The notes: a model not told the origin generated them from the letters alone. Positions 7,780 to 16,681 are shown, numbered from the stretch's first letter. The stretch: DNA of 64,000 nucleotides from JBLWXV01 sp048267245 (GCA_048267245.1 JBLWXV010000001.1:2170001-2234000); one strand, 5' to 3'. Made by a program: numbers and translations.

Positions 7780-8654
7780 CTTCTTCTAAGCGCTTCAATT
7801 CTTTGATCAAGTGGCGGGTGAGTTGAAAAGAGCGCGCCAAAACTTGAGCGATTTGAAATCTTCATGGCCTGAATAGATTGGTCGTCTTTTTCAATCAAAT
7901 CCACTTTAGACTTGAGTCTCTCTAGAGCGGCAATCATCTTGTCTTTACCAGCAAGCTTTGCTCCTCCCTCATCAGCGCGATACTCGCGGTAGCGCGAAAA
8001 CCAAGCGATCACAGGGTAGGCCGCAAAAGATAGGGCGGCAAAGAGCACGTTAAAGATAATTTGGCGCAAAAAGAAGCCTCCAAGGCCCGACTCGCGCTCG
8101 TTATCTCCTCTCATAGCATTCTGAATAATATTGACGAGGATGAATGTGAGGAAATACACCACGGCGTTAATCACGCCCTGAACGATGGTCATTGTCACCA
8201 TGTCTCCATTGGCAACGTGAGCGACTTCGTGGGCGAGGACACCCTCAACTTCGTCAGAGTCCATGTTATTTAGCAAACCCGTTGAGACCGCTACCAGCGA
8301 ATTATTGCGACTTGGCCCGGTGGCAAAGGCATTTACCTCAGGAGACTCATAGATTCCCACTTCAGGCATCTTCTCTAGTCCCGCGCGACGAGCGAGAAAG
8401 TGAACCTTCTGAACGAGATTCGAGTAAGGACCATGGGCTTCTACAATTTGAACACCCATCATACTCTTAGCGATGAACTTGGACATGAACAGGGACATAA
8501 ATGAACCTGTAAAACCAATCACCACACTCATGACAATGATATTGCCGTACTCACCACTTGGAACTAGTCCAAAGGAGACGAGCACCGAATAGATAATGTT
8601 AATTGAGACAATCATCAACACCTGGGTGGCGATGAAGAGCATAATACGTTTCAC
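7776..8654 (-). CDS. htpX: Membrane zinc metalloprotease HtpX
   Basis: M48B zinc protease that degrades misfolded inner-membrane proteins. The zinc motif HEVAH is at about residues 142-146 (GVLAHEVAHVANGD), with transmembrane segments before it (about 5-25 and 38-60) and two after it. The third-ligand region is RYREYRADE. I choose the GTG at 8654, which begins MKRIMLFIAT, the family's usual start, with GGGAG 9 nt upstream. It gives 292 residues against 293 in E. coli. The longer ATG start at 8693 lacks a Shine-Dalgarno sequence. The gene diverges from tldD across 200 nt. Confidence 0.93.
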   Translation of the reverse strand: MKRIMLFIATQVLMIVSINIIYSVLVSFGLVPSGEYGNIIVMSVVIGFTGSFMSLFMSKFIAKSMMGVQIVEAHGPYSNLVQKVHFLARRAGLEKMPEVGIYESPEVNAFATGPSRNNSLVAVSTGLLNNMDSDEVEGVLAHEVAHVANGDMVTMTIVQGVINAVVYFLTFILVNIIQNAMRGDNERESGLGGFFLRQIIFNVLFAALSFAAYPVIAWFSRYREYRADEGGAKLAGKDKMIAALERLKSKVDLIEKDDQSIQAMKISNRSSFGALFSTHPPLDQRIEALRRS

Positions 8655-8737
8655 TACGATAAACTCCCGTGAGATATAGTTATTCCTAATCATATTGTGG
8701 GATCAGATGGGAAATAAGCAAGATCGGGCCGTTCGAA

Positions 8738-8766
8738 TTGACATAAAATTGACCATTTTTTATGGG
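8738..8766 (+). promoter_or_regulatory. Promoter candidate for tldD-tldE
   Basis: A perfect TTGACA (8738-8743) is followed after 17 bp by TATGGG (8761-8766), a weak -10. The start of tldD lies about 85 nt downstream. A second TTGACC overlaps. This is the only good -35 in the htpX/tldD divergent gap. Confidence 0.35.
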
Positions 8767-8854
8767 TTTTTACTCAGTTATTATTGCAGCGCCATACCTA
8801 GAGTCAAAAGACCTCATGAGTTAACATATTTGATCACCCCTTGAAGGAGAGTTC

Positions 8855-10231
8855 ATGCTCCCAGTGCAAACTGCCCAGAAAGTAATCGACCAAGGCTTGA
8901 GTCTTGGGGCCGATTTTGTGGAGGTCTTTGTTGAAAGATCTCATGTTACTTCCCTTGACGTTCTTAGTAGTGAGCTCAATGAGGCTAGAAGCCTCATTGA
9001 CTTTGGTATTGGTATCCGCTTGATCTATGGCGAGAAGGTCCTTTATGGCCACACCAATAAGACCACGCTAGATGAGTTGAGTAGTCTCACTAAACTCATA
9101 GCCGCAGCTGATATTCGAGGGGCTTCACAGATGGCCGCCGCCCTTCCGCAAATGGTTCGCAGCTACCAACTAGGTAATTCCCTCGATCAAACGAGCATGG
9201 AGGAGAAATTGCGCTACTTGATGCGAATTGATCAAGCCGCAAGAAAGTCCTCCAAGAATATTTCTCAAGTTGAAATTGGATTAATTCAAAAGCTTCAAGA
9301 AGTAGAAATCTTTAATTCAGAGGGACTCTGGGCCAGCGAAAAGCGCCCCTACTTGCGCTTTAGAGTGAAGGCCGTGGCCCAAGATGGATCCATGAAATAC
9401 GAAGGATCTGAAAATCCTGGTGCAACCAGAGATTGGAGCTTTGCCTCAGCACTCAACCCTGAGGAGTTGGGCACAGAGGCTGCGCGCACAGCACTTATTA
9501 AGCTAAATGCTCAAGCCTGTCCCGCAGGCAATATGCCTGTCATTCTCGATAACGCCTTTGGTGGAGTGATTTTCCACGAAGCCTGTGGCCACCTACTTGA
9601 GACCACATCGGTCGCTAAGAAAGCTTCAGTCTTTCACGATAAAATGGGCGAGATGATCGCCCACCCTGCCCTCAGTGCCGTTGACGATGGCACCAATGAT
9701 GGACTCTGGGGAAGTATTAAAATCGACGACGAGGGAATGGAGACGAAGAAAACTCAGTTGATTAAAGACGGAGTTCTCACAAATTTCATCTCAGATCGCC
9801 TTGGGGCCCAGCAAGTAGGAATTGAGAGAAGTGGTTCTGGCCGTCGCCAAAACTACCGCTTTGCCCCTGCTTCGCGCATGAGAAACACCTATATTGAGGC
9901 CGGTCCACATTCGCTTGATGATCTTATCTCAACTGTTGACCATGGAATCTATTGCAAGAAAATGGGTGGAGGATCAGTCAATCCTGGCACTGGTGAATTT
10001 AACTTCGCCGCGCTTGAGAGCTATCTTATTAAGGATGGAAAGATCTCTGCCCCACTTAAGGGAGCAACCCTAATTGGCAAGGGAGTCGATATTATGAAGC
10101 GAATATCGATGGTGGCAAATAATCTTGAAACCGCCGCAGGAATGTGTGGCTCTGTCTCTGGAGCTGTGCCTGTGACTGTGGGCCAGCCCGCCCTAAAAGT
10201 AGATGAAATTCTTGTAGGAGGTCAGTCGTGA
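8855..10231 (+). CDS. tldD: Metalloprotease subunit TldD
   Basis: Catalytic subunit of the TldD-TldE heterodimeric zinc protease, which degrades unfolded peptides passing into its internal cavity (known for microcin B17 maturation and CcdA turnover). 458 residues. The family's HExxxH zinc motif is seen as HEACGH at residues 241-246, and the C-terminal glycine-rich AAGMCGSVSGAVPV segment is conserved. AAGGAG lies just upstream of the ATG. The 3' end overlaps the tldE start by 4 nt (GTGA), indicating translational coupling of the two subunits in roughly equal amounts. Confidence 0.96.
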   Translation: MLPVQTAQKVIDQGLSLGADFVEVFVERSHVTSLDVLSSELNEARSLIDFGIGIRLIYGEKVLYGHTNKTTLDELSSLTKLIAAADIRGASQMAAALPQMVRSYQLGNSLDQTSMEEKLRYLMRIDQAARKSSKNISQVEIGLIQKLQEVEIFNSEGLWASEKRPYLRFRVKAVAQDGSMKYEGSENPGATRDWSFASALNPEELGTEAARTALIKLNAQACPAGNMPVILDNAFGGVIFHEACGHLLETTSVAKKASVFHDKMGEMIAHPALSAVDDGTNDGLWGSIKIDDEGMETKKTQLIKDGVLTNFISDRLGAQQVGIERSGSGRRQNYRFAPASRMRNTYIEAGPHSLDDLISTVDHGIYCKKMGGGSVNPGTGEFNFAALESYLIKDGKISAPLKGATLIGKGVDIMKRISMVANNLETAAGMCGSVSGAVPVTVGQPALKVDEILVGGQS

Positions 10232-11565
10232 AAACAGATGAAGCTATTGAATTAGTTCTGGGCCTTGCAAGTGCTGAAGGGGCCCAAGCAGAAGTCATCG
10301 TTGATAGCTCCCACAACTTTAGTCTCAAATCTCAAAAGGGATCTCTCAGTGAAGTGAGTGCCTCAAGCTCGCAAGTTCTTGGTCTGCGCCTCATGATAGA
10401 TCATCGCGCTGCTGTGACTTCGAGTGAGTCCTTTGAAAAAGAGGCCCTTCAGACAATGGTAAGAGACGCCCTGGCGTTAGCAAAACTCTCTAAGAGTGCG
10501 CAAGAGAACTCTTTGATGGAAATTGAAGAATCGCTCAAGTGGGACAACGAGCTTACCTGCCCAAAAGATGAAACTTCTCTTGAAGAAAAGAGTGCACTTG
10601 CTCTCAAGTTAGAAGCTGATATTTGCAAAATTGATGGGGTCAAAGCCGCCCCCTATAATGGCTATAGTGAAACGAGACACGAGCGCGTGATCGCCAATAC
10701 CCATGGTTTAAGGGCCCATTACCAAGATAGTGGCAAGGGGTGCTACACCAGTGCTCTCATTGAGCGAGAGGGCGACCAGGCAATGAGCTACTTTTCATCT
10801 AGTTCGCGACTCTTTAAAGAACTTGATCCTGAAAAGTGCATTGCGGAGAGCTTTAGGCGAGCAAATGCCTTGATCGGCGCGAAAGGAGTGCCCACAGGAC
10901 GTTATAAAGTCATGTTTGAAACCAATATTCTTCAAAGCTTTTGGGGCGTATTCTCAAATATCTTTAGCGCCAAAGCAACTGTGAGTGGCCTAAATCCCTT
11001 TAGTGAAAAACTTGGCACTCAGGTTGCCAATACTGAACTTAGCATTTCTGATATCCCGCTCTTTAAAGGCGGACTGCGCACTCAGTTTTTTGACGATGAA
11101 GGTGCACCAAGTAAGGATGTCATCTTAATTGAAAATGGCGTATTTCAAAACTACCTTCACAATCACCAAACAGCACTCAAATTAGGAATGAAAAACAATC
11201 ACCGCGCCAGCCGCTCACCCAAGTCCCATCTTGGTGTTGGGCATACGCACTTCTGCATCAGTGCAGGAAGTGCCAAGGAAACTGAGCTCTATGCTGGGGA
11301 GAATATTCTAGTAGTCACAAGCATCCAAGGCTTGGGATCTGGCTCAAGTGATATCAGTGGAGATTTCTCTTGTGGAGCAAGTGGATTTATCTACTCAAAC
11401 GGAGAAATCACTCGTTCATTTAAAGGTGTTACTTTGAGTGGAAACTGGTGGGAGATGATAAAGAATCAAATCGAGTTAATTGGAGACCAAGTCGAGGCAT
11501 CGAGCTCCAAGTCTTTCTTTGCACCGTTGATTCGCTTTAATGATGTTCAAATAGCAGGTAATTAG
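10228..11565 (+). CDS. tldE: Metalloprotease subunit TldE (PmbA)
   Basis: Non-catalytic partner of TldD in the TldD/E protease, 445 residues (E. coli PmbA is 450). It shares the fold but lacks the HExxxH motif; the corresponding region reads ETNILQSFWGVF. The C-terminal GLGSGSSDISGDFSCGASGF segment is family-typical. It starts with GTG overlapping the tldD stop. A perfect 11-bp hairpin begins at its stop codon (11563-11589). Confidence 0.94.
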   Translation: MKTDEAIELVLGLASAEGAQAEVIVDSSHNFSLKSQKGSLSEVSASSSQVLGLRLMIDHRAAVTSSESFEKEALQTMVRDALALAKLSKSAQENSLMEIEESLKWDNELTCPKDETSLEEKSALALKLEADICKIDGVKAAPYNGYSETRHERVIANTHGLRAHYQDSGKGCYTSALIEREGDQAMSYFSSSSRLFKELDPEKCIAESFRRANALIGAKGVPTGRYKVMFETNILQSFWGVFSNIFSAKATVSGLNPFSEKLGTQVANTELSISDIPLFKGGLRTQFFDDEGAPSKDVILIENGVFQNYLHNHQTALKLGMKNNHRASRSPKSHLGVGHTHFCISAGSAKETELYAGENILVVTSIQGLGSGSSDISGDFSCGASGFIYSNGEITRSFKGVTLSGNWWEMIKNQIELIGDQVEASSSKSFFAPLIRFNDVQIAGN

Positions 11566-11589
11566 TGGCGCGCTAGGCGCGCGCCACTA
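11563..11589. terminator. Strong GC-rich hairpin between convergent tldE and kamA
   Basis: TAGTGGCGCGC (11563-11573) and GCGCGCCACTA (11579-11589) form a perfect 11-bp stem with a 5-nt loop, beginning at the tldE stop codon. No T-run follows on either strand, so it may act as a bidirectional Rho-assisted terminator or a 3'-end stabiliser rather than a classic intrinsic terminator. Confidence 0.6.
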
Positions 11590-11602
11590 CCTCAATAGAT
11601 AA

Positions 11603-12952
11603 TTAGAATCCCGCTTTCTTTTTAACTTCTGCAAGCATCGCTTCTCGCTCACCTGCAAGCGCCCATCTTGCCTGAGACTCAGGACTTAGCTTGTGAATGG
11701 GGTCATAGTAGAAGAAGTGTTGTCCTGGCTTCACGTTTGGCGCCTTCCAAACTGAAATTCCTGACTCCTCGTCATAGAATTCATAAGAGGCCACGTGGCG
11801 CTTGCCACCGCCGCCAGGAAGATCACAAACAAATGTAGGAGTATTAAATCCCGCCGTAGTTCCTCGCACCGCCTTTTCAATCTCCACGCCCTCGCGCAAA
11901 GTTGTTCTAAAGTGCTCACAGCCTGGGACCATATCATGCATGTACACATAATACGGCTGTACGTTCATGTAGCCCACTTGCCTAGTGAGAAGAACCATCT
12001 CATCCACACTATCATTTACACCGGCCTGAAGAACGGCTTGATTTCTCACGATGATATTCTCGTAAAAGAGTCTATCCATCGCCATTTGCGACCACTTGGT
12101 AATTTCCTTATGCGAAGAGAAGTGAGTGTGAATCACGACTTGCTTTCCAAAGGAGCGACCCATCTTTTGAACTTCACTAATAGCGTTGACCCAATCATCA
12201 TCAGTGAGAATCTTCATTGGGAAGATGGCAATCCCTTTTGTGGCGTATCTAATTCTTCTGATATGGGGAATTCGAAGTAAATTCTCTCCGATATACTTAA
12301 TCTGAACTGGTGTGAGCATATAAGCATCACCACCAGAGATCACTACGTCTTCAATGCGTGGGTGAGCTTGAATGTATTCAAAGACATCGTCCCACTTCTT
12401 TTGATTAGCGCCGTAGGTTTCCTTCTCTACTGACTCTGTTGAGCCACCGATGATACGACTGCGCGTACAGTACGAGCAGTAGACAGGGCAAATTGTCGTA
12501 GGAAGAAAGAGAACTTTATCTGGGTAGCGGTGAGTAAGTAGTGGAACTGGTGAATCCGTATCCTCGCCAAGCGAATCTCTCATATGAAAGGGATGGTCTG
12601 GTAAGAATTGTGAACCGATGGGAAGAAATTGTTTTCTCAGTGGATCGTTAGCTGGATCATTCCAATTGATGAGACTGAAAATATAGGGAGTAATCCTAAT
12701 ATTCATTGGCGTAATTTTCTGACCCGCAAGAATATCGTCAAAGAACTCCTTTGAGATGCGATCGCCAAGGACTTTTTTTACTTGCTCGACTTTGCGAATC
12801 GCATTTTTCTGCTGCCACATATGATCTGAGAACTCACCTCGGGTCACACTGGCCCACGCGGGAATCTCTTTCCAAAAATCGTCGTTTCTAAAATTGCGAT
12901 GCTGTAATTCTGGGATCTTCTTTACAACTTTCTTAGCGTTAGCTTCGCTCAT
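11603..12952 (-). CDS. kamA: Lysine 2,3-aminomutase family radical SAM/PLP enzyme
   Basis: Radical SAM, PLP-dependent aminomutase of 449 residues. The Fe-S cluster motif CPVYCSYC provides Cys155, Cys159 and Cys162. The PLP lysine lies in the glycine-rich motif DLPGGGGK (about Lys384). Two aspartates that bind the lysine epsilon-amino group in the clostridial enzyme are kept (YMHDM, about 340; VCDLP, about 377), favouring L-lysine as substrate. Product beta-lysine could modify elongation factor P or serve as an osmolyte. I start at 12952, where AGGGGAG precedes the ATG; an upstream in-frame ATG at 13006 lacks such a site. It converges on tldE. Confidence 0.9.
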   Translation of the reverse strand: MSEANAKKVVKKIPELQHRNFRNDDFWKEIPAWASVTRGEFSDHMWQQKNAIRKVEQVKKVLGDRISKEFFDDILAGQKITPMNIRITPYIFSLINWNDPANDPLRKQFLPIGSQFLPDHPFHMRDSLGEDTDSPVPLLTHRYPDKVLFLPTTICPVYCSYCTRSRIIGGSTESVEKETYGANQKKWDDVFEYIQAHPRIEDVVISGGDAYMLTPVQIKYIGENLLRIPHIRRIRYATKGIAIFPMKILTDDDWVNAISEVQKMGRSFGKQVVIHTHFSSHKEITKWSQMAMDRLFYENIIVRNQAVLQAGVNDSVDEMVLLTRQVGYMNVQPYYVYMHDMVPGCEHFRTTLREGVEIEKAVRGTTAGFNTPTFVCDLPGGGGKRHVASYEFYDEESGISVWKAPNVKPGQHFFYYDPIHKLSPESQARWALAGEREAMLAEVKKKAGF

Positions 12953-13147
12953 TCTCTCTCCCCTAGTATCTATGATCTCTCTCGTATAATACGTTATTTT
13001 AAACACTTATAGTATTACGTAAGTTCAAAAAGTTCCCTACTCAAGTTTCCTAATGAGCCGCGAGTAAGGAGTATTTAAATGAATATCTGACATCACTTGT
13101 CGGCATTGTTGGGTAAAACCTTAAATGGGGACAAAATTGATAAGTAG

Positions 13148-13176
13148 TTGGAATTTATCCAGTAATTCCCTATTAT
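13148..13176 (+). promoter_or_regulatory. Promoter candidate for a leaderless mRNA
   Basis: TTGGAA (13148-13153), 17 bp, TATTAT (13171-13176), then 7 nt to the ATG at 13184. The predicted transcript start coincides with the start codon, and no Shine-Dalgarno sequence is present. Confidence 0.5.
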
Positions 13177-13183
13177 AGAGACA

Positions 13184-14263
13184 ATGAAAATATCTAAATC
13201 ACTCGCTCCTCTAGCGCTTATTGCGGCATTTCCACTTCTAACTAAGGCGAAATCGCCGTTAAATTATTCTCTCGCGGCCACGAGTTTTGCCCACAGTGTG
13301 GACTCCACTCAAGTTGAGTCTAGAGTTGTAGGTCTTTACCTCGAACTCGACTCGCACTATACGCTCTCACCCACGATAACTTTTAAGTTAAATTCCGGCG
13401 CCATTTTAGAGACCGGCACAGACCGAAGTCTATGGGTCAGCGAATTTTCTCCAGATCAACAAGTGGTCTTAAATGAAGCGAGCTTTAACTGGATTCCACT
13501 CAAGTACTTTGAACTTTCAGTGGGAGCACTTGATCAGTCATATTACGATCTCCCAACATTAGTCGACGGCTCGGCCTTCGCAGGAGCAAGAGAAATTATT
13601 AAGCTCTCACTTGGAGAGGGGCGCGAGCTGAGTTTGTCCTCTCAGCAATCTCTTCCCTCAAATCAAACTCTCTCAAATAGACTCGGAGATGTTGAGTCGG
13701 GCACTCCTAAATTCTTTCTCCACCAAATCTCTTTGAAACTCGATGGTGATCTGCTGGCGCTAAAGCTCTACGGTGGGCTTTTTGAATTTAGCGATCTCTC
13801 TGAAGGCGTGGCCCAACAGTCTCGCTTTCTAGGAAATAGCGTCGTGGGAATCAGTGCTAGTAATGCAACTTTTAGTTACGATTTTAAAGGACAGTTCTTT
13901 GGAGGTGAGATCTCGTGGTTTGTCAGTGAGGAACTTGGCTTCCATATAAAAGGACATATGCTTGAAAATAGCGAAGCTCCAGACTTGCGTTCAAAAGCTC
14001 GCTACGTTGAAGGAAGTTTCAACTATCAAAAGCTTCAAATTGGTCTTTCTCACTTTAGAATAGAAAGTGACGCAAGTGTGGCCTTCTATAATAGTAAGAA
14101 ATTTGGCCACAATAACCGCGAAGGCTTTGCCCCCTTTTTAAATTATAAAGCCGACTTTGCGGAGTTTAGCTTGCTCTACTCTCAAAGCGATACAATTAGT
14201 GCCGGCCCTTACCAGGGCAATCAACGCTATATCTACGCGGGACTCTCTAAAACTCTCTTCTAA
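13184..14263 (+). CDS. Predicted outer-membrane beta-barrel protein
   Basis: 359 residues with a signal peptide (MKISKSLAPLALIAAFPLLTKA) and a mature sequence of short alternating amphipathic strands (for example SRVVGLYLELDSHYTLS, ASFNWIPLKYFELSVGA, VEGSFNYQKLQIGLSH). It ends in Phe (SKTLF), the signal recognised by the BAM machinery. These features fit an outer-membrane porin-like barrel of perhaps 14-16 strands. The specific family is not recognised and the cargo is unknown. The promoter directly abuts the ATG. A weak GC hairpin follows the stop. Confidence 0.75.
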   Translation: MKISKSLAPLALIAAFPLLTKAKSPLNYSLAATSFAHSVDSTQVESRVVGLYLELDSHYTLSPTITFKLNSGAILETGTDRSLWVSEFSPDQQVVLNEASFNWIPLKYFELSVGALDQSYYDLPTLVDGSAFAGAREIIKLSLGEGRELSLSSQQSLPSNQTLSNRLGDVESGTPKFFLHQISLKLDGDLLALKLYGGLFEFSDLSEGVAQQSRFLGNSVVGISASNATFSYDFKGQFFGGEISWFVSEELGFHIKGHMLENSEAPDLRSKARYVEGSFNYQKLQIGLSHFRIESDASVAFYNSKKFGHNNREGFAPFLNYKADFAEFSLLYSQSDTISAGPYQGNQRYIYAGLSKTLF

Positions 14264-14266
14264 AAT

Positions 14267-14297
14267 GGGGGCCGTCTAAAATCTTGGCACCCCCTTT
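14267..14297 (+). terminator. Weak terminator-like hairpin
   Basis: GGGGG (14267-14271) pairs with CCCCC (14290-14294), followed by TTT, in the gap after the barrel-protein gene. The stem is short with a long loop, so this is a weak call. Confidence 0.3.
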
Positions 14298-14377
14298 CAT
14301 GTTTACAACCTCGCCACACCCCAGACGCTCATCACGCTAAAATGACGCCATAAATCGTTTTTTTATGGAGTTGGGGT

Positions 14378-14692
14378 ATGAAGAAAATTATCAGTCTTAT
14401 TGCACTTGGTCTTATGTTCAATGGCGCTGCCTTCGCACAATCAGAGCTATCACTGATTGATTATCAAGATATGAGCTGTGAAAAATTAATCAAAATTGAA
14501 ACGAATGACGCCTTTATTCTTTTTGCGCGCGAAGAAATAACGAGCATGGTTGAAGGTGACTACTGCGAGCTTAGAAGCATGTCCACAGATGAAAAAGATT
14601 TTGATGGGCCAGAATTTGCACGCACTGGTATCAACGATGCCGCTCATTCTAAGCTTATCGAAGCCCTTTACATGGATTTTTTGGCCAGATAA
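14378..14692 (+). CDS. Small exported protein, unknown
   Basis: 104 residues with a signal peptide (MKKIISLIALGLMFNGAAFA, cleavage after about residue 20). The mature domain is acidic with two cysteines (MSCEKL and DYCEL), probably one disulphide. Family not recognised. GGAG is 8 nt before the ATG. It is followed by a long AT-rich palindrome that separates it from the recombinase gene. Function unknown. Confidence 0.65.
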   Translation: MKKIISLIALGLMFNGAAFAQSELSLIDYQDMSCEKLIKIETNDAFILFAREEITSMVEGDYCELRSMSTDEKDFDGPEFARTGINDAAHSKLIEALYMDFLAR

Positions 14693-14736
14693 GGCTTTAC
14701 AGAATCAATTTAATAAATTCATATAGTTATAACTAA

Positions 14737-14770
14737 ATATCTTCCTATAATCTAAATTATAGGAAGATAT
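14737..14770. repeat. Perfect 15-bp palindrome with dif-like core, upstream of Xer-type recombinase
   Basis: ATATCTTCCTATAAT (14737-14751) and ATTATAGGAAGATAT (14756-14770) are perfect inverted repeats separated by CTAA. Read as a tyrosine-recombinase site, the centre is CTATAA-TCTAAA-TTATAG. Half-sites ending ATAA and beginning TTAT flank a 6-bp spacer, the arrangement of E. coli dif. It lies 37 bp before the recombinase start codon. As an alternative it is the 3' hairpin of the preceding gene, but it is AT-rich and lacks a T-run. Confidence 0.5.
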
Positions 14771-14807
14771 AGTGCCTCACATCAGGAATTAACTATATGA
14801 GTCAAGA

Positions 14808-15863
14808 GTGTCCTTAGAAATATCCGCGCCCGGCGAAGGCTTTAAAAACTTGGCCAAAATTCACCAAAAATGGCTGCAGGATTACCTCGATAATTTGGCC
14901 CGTCAGGAGAAATCTCCCCTCACAATTCAAAGCTATCGCAGCGACCTCATCCACTTTCTCTCGTGGTTTGAGCTCTCACTTGAAAGGCCTATATCAGTGG
15001 CCAATGCCTCTCATATCGCCGCATATCAGCAATACCTTAAATCTCCGAGTCCTCTCGTTTCAAAGAAAGTAAAATTGCACACTCTTAAATGGTTACTTGG
15101 CTCTCTTGCGACATTCTTTGCAGCGGCCAAACGCCCTCTAAGAACAAGAGTCGTTTCGCTTGCTGCGCCCACTGCCCTTGCACCTTCAACCCGCAAACGA
15201 CGCCTCACAAGCCTAAAGAAGTTCTTTGATTACCTCGGGGAAATTCATCAAGCACAGGGCGTAAATCTCTTTACAAAGCACCCAATTTCTCAAACCTTGC
15301 ACCATATAAAGCTAAAAGATGCCGATATCGAGCACACCAAGCTCCTTCGAGCTGATGAGTTCGATCAACTCACAAGTGAATTGGTCTATCCCGAAGATCG
15401 CCTGCTTTGCTATCTCCTCTTTGATGGCGGTCTTCGCATTCGCGAAGCTCAGCGCCTGAAATTTAGTGATTTTAATTGGGAGAGCGGCAGTCTTGACTTG
15501 ATTAGAAAGGGCGGTAAGCGCCATCACCTGCAACTGCGCCGCAAAACAAGAATCTTTAGCGAGTTAGAGCGAGTGAAAGTAAGGCAAATTAGACCTTCTC
15601 CCTATATTTTTAGTGATAAAACAGGGCTGCGTCCGCTCAGTGTGAGAGCACTTGGAGCACGGATTAAAAAGTATTTAGAGCGCTATCTCATGGACCATCA
15701 GCGCTCGGCCCACAGCTTTAGAAAGGGCTGTGCCACCGAACTTTATCAAAAAACTCGGGACCTTTTGCACGTTCGCGACTATCTTAATCATCAAAATGCC
15801 CTAGTGACCCAGACCTATATTGAAAACTCATCGAGCGGTGTTCAGATAAGCGAGGAATTGTGA
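14808..15863 (+). CDS. Tyrosine recombinase, XerC/XerD-like
   Basis: Site-specific tyrosine recombinase of 351 residues. An N-terminal SAM-like DNA-binding domain (about 18-150, EKSPLTIQSYRSDLIHFL) is longer than in XerC/D (about 300 residues total). It is followed by the catalytic domain: Arg210 (GLRIREAQ), a Lys near 234-237, His302-x-x-Arg305 (HSFR), His328 (LNHQN) and the nucleophile Tyr337 (TQTYIE). All catalytic residues are present, so it should be active. It may resolve chromosome dimers or act at the neighbouring palindrome. The start is GTG. The 3' end overlaps plsC by 4 nt (GTGA). No phage or transposon genes are nearby. Confidence 0.87.
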   Translation: MSLEISAPGEGFKNLAKIHQKWLQDYLDNLARQEKSPLTIQSYRSDLIHFLSWFELSLERPISVANASHIAAYQQYLKSPSPLVSKKVKLHTLKWLLGSLATFFAAAKRPLRTRVVSLAAPTALAPSTRKRRLTSLKKFFDYLGEIHQAQGVNLFTKHPISQTLHHIKLKDADIEHTKLLRADEFDQLTSELVYPEDRLLCYLLFDGGLRIREAQRLKFSDFNWESGSLDLIRKGGKRHHLQLRRKTRIFSELERVKVRQIRPSPYIFSDKTGLRPLSVRALGARIKKYLERYLMDHQRSAHSFRKGCATELYQKTRDLLHVRDYLNHQNALVTQTYIENSSSGVQISEEL

Positions 15864-16561
15864 TTTTACTTGGTATTCGAATTATTCTTATTATCATCCT
15901 CTTGAGCGTGGTCGGTGTTTTAAGTTCAATCTTCTTTCTTCTGCGCCCCTTTCACCCAAATAATGTCTACCTACTCGCACGTGCTCTCAACTACGCTTTC
16001 CCAATTCTTGGTCTTAAGCTAGACGTGAGCGGAAGAGAAAATCTCTACAAGCACCGCCCTTGTGTGGCCATTAGCAATCATCAAACAGGACTAGATATCT
16101 TTATTGGTACAGCGATGGTTCCACCAAGAATGGTCAGTATGGGCAAGAAGAGTCTCAGAAGAATTCCTATCTTTGGACAGATGTACTGGCTCTCAGGAAA
16201 TGTTCTCATTGATCGAGCAAATAAGCGCAAGGCCATGAGTGTGATGGATAAAGTCGCCAAAGAAATGCACGAGCGCGATCTGTCCGTTTGGATTATGCCC
16301 GAGGGAACGCGCAGTCGAGGCCGTGGAATACTTCCATTTAAGCGCGGAGCTTTCTATCTCGCCCAAAGAGCGGGTGTCGCCCTTGTTCCTGTGGTTGTCA
16401 GTGATTACAAAAATCTCAATTTTAAGAAGTGGAAGAGCGGAACGATCACTATCAAAGTTCTAGAGCCTCAAATGGCTCCCAATGATATCTACGACTGGAA
16501 AGATAAGGTCGAGGTACAATTTCGTAAAGAATTTGAACAAATTTCCTCTCAAAGTGTCTAA
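15860..16561 (+). CDS. plsC: 1-acyl-sn-glycerol-3-phosphate acyltransferase
   Basis: Inner-membrane acyltransferase that adds the second acyl chain to lysophosphatidic acid, forming phosphatidic acid. 233 residues. An N-terminal membrane segment (about 3-27) precedes the four PlsC motifs. The catalytic H-x4-D is NHQTGLD (His74, Asp79), and the phosphate-binding motif is EGTRS at 148-152, followed by FKRGAF and VPVV. The start is GTG with GAGG upstream, overlapping the recombinase stop, so the two are translationally coupled although functionally unrelated. Confidence 0.92.
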   Translation: MILLGIRIILIIILLSVVGVLSSIFFLLRPFHPNNVYLLARALNYAFPILGLKLDVSGRENLYKHRPCVAISNHQTGLDIFIGTAMVPPRMVSMGKKSLRRIPIFGQMYWLSGNVLIDRANKRKAMSVMDKVAKEMHERDLSVWIMPEGTRSRGRGILPFKRGAFYLAQRAGVALVPVVVSDYKNLNFKKWKSGTITIKVLEPQMAPNDIYDWKDKVEVQFRKEFEQISSQSV

Positions 16562-16681
16562 GTATTAGGCAGCCGTGAAAAAATAGGCAGTCTTCACCCA
16601 AGCTAAAGGACCGAGATCACAAGGTCCACTCCGGCAGATATTTTGCAAACTTAAGTTATGTTAATTCAATTTGGAGAACTT

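Noticed and set aside
10228..11565. TldE as a second active zinc protease
   Set aside because: The HExxxH motif is absent; it is the non-catalytic partner.
11795..12280. 161-codon plus-strand ORF within kamA
   Set aside because: Shadow of the KamA coding region, which contains all catalytic motifs in the other strand.
14737..16561. Integrative element or prophage remnant around the tyrosine recombinase
   Set aside because: No tRNA target, direct repeats, phage, conjugation or toxin genes nearby; the recombinase is coupled to plsC, a housekeeping gene.
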